Shown: piece by piece, positions 1 through 11,280 of the stretch | How positions within the stretch are numbered: position 1 is the stretch's first letter | Layout: each line of letters begins with the position of its first letter | Assembly: GCA_021527695.1 (NCBI GenBank) | Contig: JAKFAO010000010.1 | Location: 434,001-498,000 of the forward strand | From: Naematelia aurantialba | Lineage: Eukaryota; Basidiomycota; Tremellomycetes; Tremellales; Naemateliaceae | DNA: 64,000 nucleotides | Direction of reading: 5' to 3' | Translations under genes and position numbers: made by a program | Notes under the pieces: generated by a model | Told to the model about the DNA's origin: nothing | What the model saw: only the letters and a program-made list of their open reading frames with translations | Database searches by the model: none

Positions 1-225
1 GTGTTTGAAAGCGACAATGGATGCTTCAAACTCTGCAAACCAAGCCAAGTGGCAGTAGTCGCCAGCGCCGGAAGCAAATTCCCCCTTGCGCCACACGTAA
101 CGCCGACGAGTGGCGACATCGTCCTCGACGTCTTGGACGCGCTCGGCAGCGACGACCAGCAGCAGTAGCAGTAGCAACAGCAGCAGCGACGACCAACAGT
201 AGCAGCAGCATGGCGCAAGATACAT
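1..225 (-). CDS. N-terminal fragment of an unidentified secreted or membrane protein, cut by the window edge
   Basis: Reading the minus strand from an ATG at 225, the frame stays open for 75 codons to the window edge. The first residues are Met-Tyr-Leu-Ala-Pro, a Cys-rich stretch, then a run of nine Leu followed by VVAAERVQDVEDD, which fits a signal peptide or signal anchor with a polar stretch after it. Downstream residues include a YVWRKGEF motif and an aromatic-rich segment. The Leu run is written by CTG/CTA codons, so on the + strand it appears as a CAG-like microsatellite. I do not recognise the family. The other two minus frames of the same stretch are Arg-rich and look like shadows. 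An exon end could lie inside. The 270 bases between this ATG and the end of KAP123 hold CCCACACC-type low-complexity sequence that would be its promoter. Confidence 0.45.
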   Translation of the reverse strand, partial: MYLAPCCCYCWSSLLLLLLLLLLVVAAERVQDVEDDVATRRRYVWRKGEFASGAGDYCHLAWFAEFEASIVAFKH

Positions 226-495
226 GCGCTATCAGATTGGTTCTAGTTACAAGGTGTACTTGACTAAATGCAAAAGTATCGCTGGCTCGTCTCGCTCCAA
301 ACAGGGTCATTAGGTCAATACCGGAGCACAAGAGATGTCCTCTGCAGGATTCCGCGTGCTCGGCCAAGCTTTCCACATCCCACACCCCACACCCCACATC
401 ACGTATCCCGCACCCGATCCCACATCTCTCATCCCGCATCCTACGTCAAACATCGCACACCTCACATTCCCGAGTCATTCGCCTTCAAGCGCTGA

Positions 496-3400
496 TCATT
501 GGAAACCCGCCGCCGCGACCTTGTCGGGCACCTGCGTCTTGAGGTGCTCCACGAGGGCTCTGAGCTCGGCTTTGGTCTCGTCGGTCGTGTCGTCGTCGTG
601 TGATGGGTCGAGAAGGACGTACGCCGCCGCCGCCAGCAGATGATCAATGTGCGGCATGAGGAGCTGGGGTTGTGATCTGAACAAGAGGAAGACTGCCGCG
701 TAGACCGCGCGGTTCTCGAGTGGGTCGAAGCGGAGAGGCAGGGTGGACACGATCAGAGAGACGGCCTGGTCGAGCGGGACCGCCGAGGGGTTCTTCACGA
801 TCATGCGTGAGATTGCGCCGGCAGCGTTGTCGCGGGCATTGTACATGCCTGGCGGGGAGTGGTCGGGGACGGTGAAAAAGTGCTGAAGGACAGAGAGGAG
901 GTGGACGTATTGCGCAGCGAGGTCGGCATCGGTGTTCTCGATCAGGACCCCAGATGCAAACGCAGCGTTTGACCGTACGTCGGGATCCTCGTCTTGAAGA
1001 CCGCGAGAGATGATCTGCAGCAAAGGCTGCCGCGGCATCAGCACACATATCCGCGCGTCTAGGGCTCGATCAATGCTCACCTGGGTGAACTGAGTCACGC
1101 CGCCCTTCAATCCCACAATGATCTCGCCAAGACACCCGACGGCCATTGACCGTTCGCTCTGTGTGCGCTTGGCATCCTGATACAAATGAGCTTCACGCGT
1201 CGTACGACGGAAAACCGGAAAACCGGGGCAGTCGAGGCACAACTTACAGAGTACTTGGAGATCAAAGGGAGGACCGATCCAAACGCCTGGGCAAAGTCGG
1301 GTCCAAGAACCGAAGCCATCGCGCCAAACACGTCTGCCGCATTCGAGATCAACGCCGACTCGTACTCTGAGGAATCGGCCTCGACGTCGGCTTCTTCCGA
1401 GTCTGGGTCTTGCTGACACAGCGATTCCTTCTTCAGAATCTCGATCGCGAGGTTGGCAACCTCGTCGAGGCCTATACCACGTTCAGCCATGAATTAGAGT
1501 CTAGCAGGTGTGAAAGTGGGGAGTACAGCAGGTGAACGTAGGGGGTAAGTAGGGGTGAAAGTGGGGGGTACAGTAGGTGAACCTAGGGGTAAGTAGGGAG
1601 TGAACGTAGAGGATAAAGCAGGGGTGGATGTAGGGATAAAGCAAGGGTGACTAACGGCCTTCAACCAGTGCTGGACCGCACTTGTTCATGCTGTCGGCAA
1701 GCTCGGAACACATCAGGATGACGACAGAGCTGATATCGTTAGCCGCTGCCAGCTGAAGCAATGGAGATAGACGGGAGCAGAGCAGAATCAGAATAAGGAT
1801 GAACTTGTGACCTCATACGCATAGCGTCAGAGTGAGCTGAGTAGTGTTTCTCATCTTGCATAGAAATAGGCAGCCACGGCGGCACAGGACAGAGGACAGC
1901 GTGACGTACCGGTCATCCTCTGTTTGCCAGGTCTCGAACAGCTTGGGCAAGATGTGGTCGATCAGCTTCTTGACGTCCTGGTGGAATGGCACTTTCTACA
2001 ACGACGATCAGCGTTTTTTCTCTCCGCCACTGGGGCTTAGAAAGCCTAGAGCCTACTTACGACAAGGCCGCCGGGCACCCATTCCTGAGGGTCGCTCAGC
2101 TCGTACGTCGTCTTGATAAAACTGAACAGAGCGCCGACGGCGCTTTTCCGGATACCCTCGTAGTAGTGGTCGAGCAGATCGATCAAGACCTGCACAGTCT
2201 CTTCGATGAAAGGCATGAACGCCGCCTTCGTCGCAGCAAAGAGCTCGCCGATCGTGTCTGCCGCGACCTCCTTCTCGATCGCCACGGCGCTGTTGACCTT
2301 TGAGAACATCGCCTCGAGGGCATCGAGGTCGGGGTCATCCTCGTCACCTGTGATGTCTTCGTCGCCGACGGTCGCGGCCTTCGACGACGATCCAGCACCA
2401 GTGGAAAACGCCTCGGCTGCTGCAGCTGGAGTGGCAGTGTTGCCCTCGCCGTCCTCGAGGTACTCGTCGTTGTTCTCATTCTGCTGGCAACTCGACACGA
2501 GCGCCGGCACACACTGAGGGAGGTACGGCGCAAACTCCGGCCCGAATACCTGCGCCATGACGCCAAAGAAGATGAAGCTGCTTTCGCGGAGACGAGTGTT
2601 GTCCATCGTGAGTGCCTCGAATGCCGCCTTCATCAGGTCGTGGAAGTACGGCCGGAAGATATCAGAGCCGACCGCGTCTGCCATCGTACCAATGGTGTCC
2701 GTGGCGACTCCACGCAGATCGCCCTGCTCGTCGCCGTCTTGCAGAGCGACGAATGGGAGGAGACGCTTGATGGTCTGGTCAAAGTACGGCGCAAACTTCT
2801 CCTTGGCGGCATGTGCTGCCGAACCGATGGCGCCAGTGACGGTGATTTTGACGGGAATGCTGCCGGTCTCGAGAAGGACCAGAAGGCGCTCCATAAGCAG
2901 GGTGAGGTAGTTGGCGATATCGTCACCAAGGATCTCCAGGTAAGAGTCGAGGCAGGTACAGGCGTTCTTCTGAGTCGAGTCCTCCACAATCAGGTTGAAC
3001 AGGATCTGGGAACATCAGCTCAAACCACGTCGGAAGGAGCTGAAGATTTACAGGAACAATAGTCTGATGGCGGGTCGCACATTCCTCGGCGAGCCATTCG
3101 CAGAGACATCCAAGCGCGATGCAGGCAGCCTTGCGTACGATGACCTCGGTATCTTGCAGACCACCCTCGATGACCGGCCACAGCTGGTCGACATGTGGGC
3201 GGATAAACTCGCTGCATCCTTCGACGGACACGCCAAACGCCATCAAAGCGGATTTGCGCATGCGGGGGTCGCTGGAGGACATGTAGACCTGGAGCTGCTG
3301 GGTGAGGACGGGGAACACTTGTTGGGGCGGGAGGGATTGGGCGAGAGTGTCTAGTGTCCGGAATGCAAGCTACGCCGCCATGAGTACAGGTACAGGCTAA

Positions 3401-5064
3401 AGCCCGGGGGGGCTTACTCTTGAAGGAGAATCCTCGTCAACATCATCAGGGTCGTCTTCGCAACCGATGGGAAGGAGTGCTTCGATGATTGGTTTTGCCA
3501 ACTGCAGCGACTGCACCTTGCTTTTTTTACTATGCACCGTCAGCTGTGTTTGATATGCGGTGCCAATTGTGTTGAACTGACTATCTGATGACCCATGAGA
3601 GCACGTTGAGAGCGCCGCATCGCATCGTCTCGTCGACCTCCTTGTTGCTCGCGTTGGCCAGGAAGAATTGCGTGAGCTCTGGAACGTGCTTGGCAACGAG
3701 CGGAGTGTCGAGGATACAAAGTGTCTCAAACACGTCATACGCATGCTTGACGCCCTCGTCATCGCCGTCGTTGATAGCTGCCTGAGTGACGTTGAGCATC
3801 GGCACGACCAGCTCCTGGAATGCCTTGATATCATGCTTGTCGTCGGTAGAGATAGATTCTGCAACCTTGGCCAACGCGCGCAAGGTGGTCATCCGGACCT
3901 CGCCCGATTCGGGATCCAGCAGCGTCTGCGAGAACAGCTGGAAGAGCGCACTGATCTCATTCTCGAAGCTTTCGACCAGCGTGTCGAGCAGCGAGTACAG
4001 GACGTAGATGGACGTTTCGCGGTGGGTCTTGTCGGTCGACTTGGCGGCTGCGTACAGACCAGGAAGGAGTGTGGGCCATTGAGGCGGGTTGACCGTCAAC
4101 TCGAGCTCGGCAATCGCAGACACGCTGCGAGCGAGAGCGTGTCGCACAATTACCCTACACAGCATTAGCAGGCATGCCGCTGCTTCATCCCTGTAGATTC
4201 GGAGCGTCACATGGGCCGCACAGCGAGGCGGACATGTGTGATTGACGACTCACGAAGGCTCCTGGGTCAAACGCGACAACAGACCCTCTTTGATCGATTG
4301 CCGCATGGGCACGTTTGTCTTCTTCCACATCTTGCCATCTCCACTGGATATCCGCTTGCGCAGCTCGACCGCAGCGAGCTGGCGTATCTAACCAGGGTTT
4401 CAGTCCACGCTCAAATGAATATTGACAACCCTCCGCTCCTCTGCCGACGTAGTGTTGACGCCGCTGCCGTATGTGCTTGCTGCGTTATCTCCGCTGCAGC
4501 ATTGTACATGTTGTAGAGGGGGGCCGAACGTGGTACAGGACTCACCGCTTGGTTCTGGCTGGTGGCAGCGATCTGGTACAGTGCCGGCACACATGTCGCA
4601 TTTTTGTAGAATTGGGTGTTCAACTGGGTCGTCGCCTGGGCACGTCAGCGAGAGGCCCTTTGATCTAGAGTCCGCAGTCCGGAATCCATAGAAGAGTCCA
4701 GAGATAAAGGTCGGGTAGACAGTAACGGATCGAGGCCAGTGAACCAGCAGTGGACGAGAGGGTGTATCGGCGATGGTGGCTACTGGATAGTAGACAGGAC
4801 CAGATGGTGGAGATGTGGGAGAAGCGCGAGGCTGGAGACAACCCAGTCCAGGAGATGGCAGCCGAAGCGTAGAAGAGACTGCAGCCGGTGACAGAGAGAC
4901 AACGAGACGAACCGCTTTGATGACGTTCGTGTCGGGGGCGATAGTCGCCTCCAACAGCTGATGCAGCGTCTGCACGTATTGCGCCTGGGAACATTAGCAC
5001 CTCCGTTTCCCGTTTGCTCCTCGTCTCGTCGCGTCGGGGCGAGGTTCAGGCAGCTCACATCCAT
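496..5064 (-). CDS. KAP123: Karyopherin/importin beta, KAP123 (importin-4) type
   Basis: This is a nuclear import receptor that carries cargo such as ribosomal proteins and histones through the nuclear pore in a RanGTP-dependent way. The spliced product begins MDAQYVQTLHQLLEATI and runs as HEAT repeats for roughly 1,080 residues, the usual size for the family. Features seen: an N-terminal IRQLAAVELRKRI segment (importin N-terminal domain), the central PYFDQTIKRLLPFV and YLTLLMERLLVLLE helices, and an acidic insert near 2330-2360 (GDEDITGDEDDPDLD). About a dozen exons are joined; the first coding exon is only ATGGAT (5059-5064), followed by GTGAGC, and the next starts at 4984. One intron near 1500-1660 is swollen by tandem repeats. 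The stop TGA is at 496-498. The family assignment is secure; KAP123 rather than KAP121 is inferred from resemblance in the N-terminal half. Confidence 0.9.
1500..1660. repeat. Tandem repeat filling a KAP123 intron
   Basis: Two imperfect copies of a unit of about 50-55 bases (GTGAAAGTGGGG..TACAGCAGGTGAACGTAGGGGTAAGTAG), then shorter GGATAAAGCA repeats. On the sense (minus) strand the unit is pyrimidine-rich. It lies between two KAP123 coding exons, so it is intronic. Confidence 0.7.
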
Positions 5065-5409
5065 CGTGACGGCACTCGTGTGCGTTGTGTTGCTAAGAGC
5101 GAGCTCCCCGTCTGGCTCTGCCAAAAAAAAGAGGTTCGTTGAAGGCGACGAGAAAGAGGACAATCAATAGATTTTCAGAAAAAAAAAAAAGTTGGCGTCC
5201 GAGCGAACAGCGCGTCTGGAGTGATACCACAAATTTACGTAAACACGTGGCTACATGGATGAGAATGCCACGTCACTACGACGTCGCGACGGCCCACGTG
5301 AAGGAACTGACGGACACGGTCTCGAGACACCAATGCATGATGGAGGGTATATGCGATCAAGCAGATGATCAATGATGGCCACGTATCTCCGATCCGCTCG
5401 CCCGCTCAC
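5065..5409. promoter_or_regulatory. KAP123 upstream region with clustered ACGT-core motifs
   Basis: No coding potential is evident. The stretch holds an A-run (about 5180-5191), a CACGTGG at about 5244, TGCCACGTCA at 5266-5275, a GACGTCGCGAC at about 5280 and CCCACGTGAAG at about 5293. These resemble bZIP/bHLH sites. The 3' end of SUP35 abuts at 5410, so the region serves as both SUP35 3' flank and KAP123 promoter. Confidence 0.5.
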
Positions 5410-8203
5410 TTAGCTCGCGCTGACGCTCAACGTGCCGACATCCGGCATATCCTCGGACCGCTCTATCAACTTGGTGACCTTTCCAATCGCCACTGTCTTG
5501 CCTGAACGATGTGTCAGCTCCTACACTCCCTTGGCCCAACGACGTATTCCCAGAGAAAGTGGACAAACCTTCGTCGCGGAGCGTGAAACGGCCGAGCATC
5601 TTGTAGTCTTCCCATCTCTCAATGCAGATTGGAGCAGACGTCTCGATCAATGCCGAGACAAGCATGCCCACTTTGGCGAATTGGGGTGGCTTCTTCGACT
5701 TGCGTCTACACTAGTCAGCACATCAATACACCAGGACACCAGGACACCAGGACACCAGGACACCAGGACACCAGGACACCAGGACACCAGAGCACCAGAG
5801 CACCAGAACACCAGGACACCACGACACCACGACACCAGACACCACGATACCACGACACCACGACACCAGACACCATGACACCAGTATCCCAGAGTCACCG
5901 CCGCTACGCCACCAAACTTGAGCGCTCACCTGGTCTTCTTGTCGTAGTAATGCAGCAGCGCCTTAAGACAACTCAGCATAACCCATCTTCTAACACACCT
6001 TGACTCACCGTCAAGGTGACCTCTTCGGCCAAAGTATGCACATGCAAGACACAGCTGTACCCACTGCAAATGATGTTCTTCGTCTCGATGATACTCAGGT
6101 CAGCCTTGAACGCCGTGACAGCTCTGATAGGCTTGGTGGGCGACGTGAGCACGAAGCCCGGCTGGACATCTTCGTCGGAAACACCGCGCAGCCGCAGTCG
6201 GATATTGTCGCCACAAAAGGCGTGATCCAGTTCCTCTGCCTGCTCCGTGAAGATACCGGTAACTTCGACCGTGGCCTGCATGTAAAATCAATGAATTTAT
6301 CGCTGGTGATTGCACCAAGACACACCTTGTTCGGCATGAGCAGGAGCTGGTCTCCCTTCCTGACCCGCCCCGACTCGATCTTCCCCATCACCATCGTGCC
6401 CATTTCGTTGTACTTCTCCGAGATGGGCAGCATGAAGGGTGCATTGATGTTGCGGTCCATGATCTGCATGTCGTCGAGGAAGCCGAGAAGAGATGGTCCA
6501 CTGCCCCGTGTAAGCTGCCCGCTCAATGATCTGAGCCTAGGAGAGTATACGCACTCGTACCATGGTGCAACTTTCTTGTCAACCGGCTCCTTCATGTTCT
6601 CGCCCATCTGAGCAGACACCGGGAGGAATGTCAGGTCCGTCTTGGGGTTGAAGCCGAGCGACTTGAGGAATGGCGTGATTTTCGCCTTGATCTCGTCGTA
6701 CCTGCCGAGTCAATTTTACTCGTAACCATCTCTAGCAGACGCGGCGTACCTGCCCTGGTCCCACAATACTGTAGGGTCGTCCATCTTGTTGATGACGACG
6801 ACGAGCTTGTTGATACCGTTGTTCTTGATCAACACAGCGTGTTCTCGTGTTTGCCCATCTCTCTCGAAACCAGTCTCAAACTCCCCCTTTCGCGCCGACA
6901 GCACCTAAGCTCATCAGTCCATCTTCACGCGCCTCACGATCGGGTCGCCGCTCACAAGCATGGCGACGTCTGCCTGTGCCGCACCAGAGATCATACTTGG
7001 CACATAGGTCTTGTGCCCCGGTGCATCGAGAATCGTATACCTCCTCTTGTCGGTCTCAAAGTACGCTCTGCCGACTTCGACCGTCTTGCCCTTGGCACGT
7101 TCTTCCTTGCCCGAGTCCAGCGCCCAGGAGAGATACCACGTATCCCTTCCCGCAGCCTTTGCCTCTTGCTCGTACTTTTCCATTGTGCGCTTGTCGACCG
7201 CGCCGGTGAGGTAGAGCAGCTGGCCGCCCATGGTCGACTTGCCCGCATCGACGTGCCCGGTGAAGATGATGTTCAAGTGGCCCTTGAGATTCGGGTCCTT
7301 GACGTCCTCGCCGTACAGGTCTCTCAGCGCGTCTGCACCAGCGGCAGTTTGTTCTTGGTACACGGCATCGGCATCAGTCTTGGCGGAGACTTTGGAAAAG
7401 TTGGTGGGCGTCGAGGTGCCAGAAGCGCCCTTGAGCACTTTGATCTGGGCATCGGTAGCGGGTACAGGGATTGTGGAGGGAGCGGGGGTAGGTGGCTTCG
7501 AGGGAATATCGTCGACGGAGGGCTTGAGTTCCTCAGCAGCGGGAGTCGGAGCAGCAGGGACGGCAGCAGGAGCGGGAATTGGTGCCGGCGGCGCAGCTGG
7601 CTTCTCCTCTGCCGGCTCGCCCTTCTTTTCCTCGGCTTTCTTTCCAATACTGAGGCTCGGAGCGGCTTTAGGAGCGCCGCCACCGATACTCAAGCTTGGC
7701 GCAGCCTTTGGTGCTCCTCCGCCGATACTCAGGCTTGGTGCAGCTTTGGGTGCCCCACCTCCGATGCTCAGACTCGGCGCGGCCTTTGGTGCTCCTCCGC
7801 CGATGCTCAGGCTAGGCGCGGCCTTCGGCGCTCCGCCTCCAATGCTCAGGCTGACGGGTTTGCCGCCATCTGTTCTAGGCTCGAAAGTGGGCGGCTGGAA
7901 GCCTTGGACATTGCGCACCGGCGGCTGGTAGGCCTGCTGAGCCCTCGCTGCAGGGGGCACATATGCCTGCTGTTGCTGGGGGTAATATCCCTGCTGACCC
8001 CCGTACTGTGGATACCCGCCGTACTGAGGCTGCGATGGGTATCCCCCGTTGACTTGTTGTCCGTACATCGCGTAAGGGTCGTAGGCCTGTTGCTGTCCCG
8101 GGGGGGGTGGTTGCTGTTGCTGACCGCCTCGAGGAACAAAGGGCTGCTGCTGCCCAGGCCGAAACTCGAATGCTCCAGGATTGAAGGGGGGTTGGCCAGA
8201 CAT
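5410..8203 (-). CDS. SUP35: Translation termination factor eRF3 (Sup35), GTPase with prion-like N-terminus
   Basis: eRF3 binds eRF1 and hydrolyses GTP to drive peptide release at stop codons in the cytosol. The start MSGQPPFNPGAFEF leads a Gln/Tyr/Gly-rich N domain (residues about 15-100, with GGYPQYGGQQGYYPQQQ), then five near-identical SLSIGGGAPKAAP units, then a Lys/Glu/Pro/Ala-rich M region. The GTPase domain shows G1 GHVDAGKST, G3 DAPGH and G4 NKMD. Domain II and III motifs follow (TVEVTGIFTEQ, GFVLTSPTKPI) and the protein ends GRFTLRDEG-KTVAIGKV..LSVSAS. The first exon (6914-8203) carries N, M and the P-loop; shorter exons carry the rest. One intron (5706-5929) is a long octamer repeat. 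It is divergent from ARC1, another translation factor, across about 390 bases. Stop TAA at 5410-5412. Confidence 0.95.
5728..5885. repeat. Octanucleotide tandem repeat inside a SUP35 intron
   Basis: About twenty copies of the 8-mer GGACACCA, perfect on the left and drifting to GAGCACCA, CGACACCA and AGACACCA on the right. Flanking splice sites place it in the 224-base intron 5706-5929 (sense strand donor GTGAGC after ..KKTR, acceptor TAG before the Arg-Lys-Ser-Lys-Lys exon). Confidence 0.9.
7640..7856 (-). repeat. Coding tandem repeat of 13 residues in the eRF3 N/M region
   Basis: Five copies of SLSIGGGAPKAAP (39 bases each) with synonymous drift between copies; a sixth, cut-down copy reads SLSIGKKAEEKK. 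Silent differences with an unchanged protein suggest that the peptide itself is selected. Confidence 0.9.
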
Positions 8204-8589
8204 CCCGAGTAGCTAGTCGTACGCGACAAAGTGGCTCCAACAGCTGTTGCCAGGCTTGGCTTTTGATGAGAGACAATGTGCAGCTTCCAAACTGTCCGAC
8301 TGCAACGTCGTCGTCGTGGGTGTGACTGCATCAAAAACGCATCAAGACGTCGCCACTCAAAATACCCAATCACAGCCCAAAGTGCAAAATGCCACGTCAC
8401 TTTCGCCTTCTCGGCACTCGACTACACAGACTTTTCTGGTGCTTGGTACTCGACGACTCTCGAACACTCACCAGGCGACGTTTGTGCATGCGTCTTCTTG
8501 TTCTCACTCGAGTACAAGCCAAATCCACCCATCGACTCCCCTATAGCCAGCTCGCGAATATATCACTTGGACTCAAACACACAGCCGCC
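8204..8589. promoter_or_regulatory. Divergent SUP35-ARC1 promoter region
   Basis: The 386 bases separate the start codons of two translation genes. Visible elements are AAGACGTCGCC at about 8344, TGCCACGTCA at 8390-8399 and an AT-rich AATATATCAC at about 8557, 33 bases before the ARC1 ATG. No reading frame here looks real. Confidence 0.5.
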
Positions 8590-10374
8590 ATGCCGCTCAT
8601 CACTGAATTCGTTGCTGCCTCGCTCGAGGCGGATCCTTCTCTGGCCGGGACGACGGATAAGGACAAAGCGGCGATATCCCTCCTTGATTCCGAGACCGAC
8701 TCACTGTCCAAGGACCTCTCTGTGAGCCTTCTGCGTCGGCAAGACGGCACTGCTCACAAGGCAGGCGCTCAACACCCGGCTGACACCCATCACTTACCTG
8801 TACCACAATACACCGTCCACAGCCGACATCAGCCTGTACTGCCGGCTCCACCCTACTCTCGTACGTCTTATCAATCATTCACTATTTCTGGAAGCTGATG
8901 CTCGGGGTCGTAGGCTTCTGCGCCAGCATCTCAGCACCCAAGCCACCCGTCCGTGCTGCGCTACTTCCTCCAGGTTCAGTCAATACCACCCGTGACCGCC
9001 GCCCAGAAATCACACCCCAACTCCTTCCCTCCGCTAGAAATCGATATCTCCACTCTCCCGCCTCCACCTCGGGAGGTGATCGCCCCCGTGAAGAAGGAGA
9101 AGAAAGAGAAGAAGGCTGCACCAGCCCCGGCCCCTGCGCCTGAGGCCGGCGGTGTCGTCGCTTCCGCCGTTGCAGCTGTGGAAAGTGCCGCAGGGGCTGT
9201 GGCATCAGCTGCGAGTGATCTGAAGAATGCTGTTGTGGGAGGTGCTGTATCGGAGACAAAGAAAGAGGGTGGAGCACCCAAGGACGGAAAGAAGAAGGAG
9301 AAGAAGGAGAAACCGGCAAAGACTCCTGTGGTCAAGGAAGAGCCCACCGGTCCGATGCCCAGTATGATCGACATGCGTGTGGGCAAAGTGCTTGACGGTG
9401 GGTCTGATTGCAGAGCTCTAGTAGATGGAGAGCTGAGAGACCGCAGTCAAGAAGCATCCCGAGGCCGACTCGCTGTACGTCGAGCAGATCGACGTGGGTG
9501 AGGCCGAGCCGAGGACGGTGTGTTCGGGCTTGGTCAAGTATATGAAGGAGGAGGATATCCTAGGTCAGACCATCATCGTTATTGTGAGATCATCCCGTGC
9601 ATATGCTCGCTATGCTGATAACACCTCGCCTTGCCCGTCTCCCGTCTCTTACCCCTCCTTCACCTTTCGCTGTACCGACAACATGGGATCTCTTGGTGTC
9701 TATTCCCTTTCTGGCTCCTTGTGTCCTCCGGTTACTGCTCCACCACCTAATCGTGTCGGATAATCGACTTGCTTCATGCTCCGCACACCTCGCTTCGACA
9801 ATAGTGCAACCTGAAACCCGTCACCATGCGCGGCGTCAAATCGTACGCGATGCTCCTGTGCGCCTCGCAAGCGTCCGGCACAGGCGAGAAGGAAGGCGTC
9901 GAATTTGTGTTGCCTCCTGCTGAGTCGGTGCCGGGCGAGCGTATCTACTTTGAAGGCGAGAAATACGAGTCGCAGACGCCCGAGGCGCAGTTGAACCCCA
10001 AGAAGAAGATCTTTGAGACGATCCAGCCCGTGCGTTGCTCTTGCTTGTCGGTGTGGTGTGCGATGTGGCATGTGTGATGTGTGGTGTGGGTGCGGTGTAC
10101 TGTGTGGTGTGTGTGGTGTGTGGGTGTGTGGGTGTGGTGTGTGGTCTGCGGTTAGTGATGTGGTGTGTGGTGTGCGGTGCGGTGGTGGTGTGCGGGTGTG
10201 TGTGGTGTGCAGTGTGGGCGAGCAAGAAAGACGCTGAATGACCAACAGGGATTCATAACGCTAGACAACCTAGATGCAGCATGGATCGACCCCGAGACCA
10301 AATCGGTGCACAAGATCCGAACCAAGGACGGCGTGTGCAAGGCCAAGAGCTTTGTCGGCGCGAGCTTGTCGTAG
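8590..10374 (+). CDS. ARC1: Arc1-type tRNA-binding cofactor of aminoacyl-tRNA synthetases
   Basis: Arc1 (animal relative AIMP1/EMAP-II) holds methionyl- and glutamyl-tRNA synthetases and delivers tRNA to them in the cytosol. Exon 1 (8590 to about 8720) begins [17 protein letters not shown]. Next comes a GST-C-like segment ([18 protein letters not shown], then [12 protein letters not shown]), a Lys/Ala/Pro linker rich in KKEKKEK, and a C-terminal OB-fold tRNA-binding domain: [57 protein letters not shown], ending [16 protein letters not shown]. This is the classic EMAP-II order. The last intron (10030-10248) is 219 bases of TG-rich repeat; splicing joins ..IQP to [12 protein letters not shown]. 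The stop TAG is at 10372-10374. Confidence 0.9.
10030..10248. repeat. TG-rich repeat intron of ARC1
   Basis: Donor GTGCGT after ATCCAGCCC and acceptor CAACAG before GGATTCATAACG. Between them lies a nearly uninterrupted mix of GTGTGGT and GGGTGTG units, with few As. Confidence 0.8.
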
Positions 10375-11280
10375 CGGGCCGACTAGTAGCCCGCGCGGTG
10401 TGCGGTTTGCGGTGTGCGGTGTGCGGTGTCCGGTGTCTGGCGTCCGGTGTCCGGTGTCTGGTGTCTGGCGTCGTACCTGTGCTCGTAGCGAACGAACGGA
10501 CGAGGTGTTGACGAGGCGCCGCAGGGACGAAATGGAGGTACGAGGTGTGGTGTGCCCGGGTGCAGCAGGACGAGTGGCGGGGGAACGAGGGATGTGCGGG
10601 GACGAGGGACGAGGGACGAGGGACGTGCAGCAGCGGCGTGGGGCAGGGCGCGTGGAGGTAGAGGCATAGCACGATCATGGGATCATGGTAGATGACGATC
10701 ACCGACCATCCGTATGCATCCCTGTGTATTTTATATCCATGGCAATTCGTCTCCCCATGAGCGCGGCCACGGGTCACTGACGTACTACTCGATCATGGAG
10801 TCGCAATTTCCTGATTCGATCCTCAAGAACAATATCTCGGATCGCATTCTCTGTCACAATGTATCTACATGTCAGGCCACGACTCTAGACCGGAAGACTT
10901 GCACGCTCTGTGGGACTTGTCACGCAGTCTACCCAACAAGCACCCCCATGCCAACCACTCAATGTCCAGTGCCACTGTCATTGCCGAGCATGCCAAGTGC
11001 CAAGCGGAGCCACGCCTGACGGCAACCCCAACCACAATGTCCAATCATGCATGTATACACTGGCAAACGTCCGTGTGGCTGAACCTCAAGCTCTCATGAA
11101 AGCGAGAAGAAAGAATCGTCGTGTCGTAATACAGCTCCAGCTCCGCCGCCGCCTCTTGGCCGCCACGGCTGAGTCCACCGCCACCACTTCGCTTCCCCAT
11201 TAGTCCTCCCCAATCCCACTCTGCTCATCCGCATCTACACTGCCGTCAGGCGCTCAGTCGCCGCAGCCCAATTCAGAGCC
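10375..11280. other. Convergent intergenic region ARC1/UAP1 with short tandem repeats
   Basis: Two converging genes end here. At about 10390-10470 there is a run of GGTGTGC and GGTGTCTG/CGTCCG units, and at about 10598-10624 a (GGGACGA)n tract. The rest is unique sequence with no convincing reading frame or RNA gene. Confidence 0.5.

Noticed and set aside
5728..5885. CRISPR-like array of regular short repeats
   Set aside because: The units are 8 bases without spacers, inside a nuclear intron; it is a minisatellite.
6839..8212. 457-codon + strand frame opposite SUP35
   Set aside because: It is an antisense shadow of the eRF3 first exon in GC-rich DNA; its sequence mirrors the repeats and has no family resemblance.
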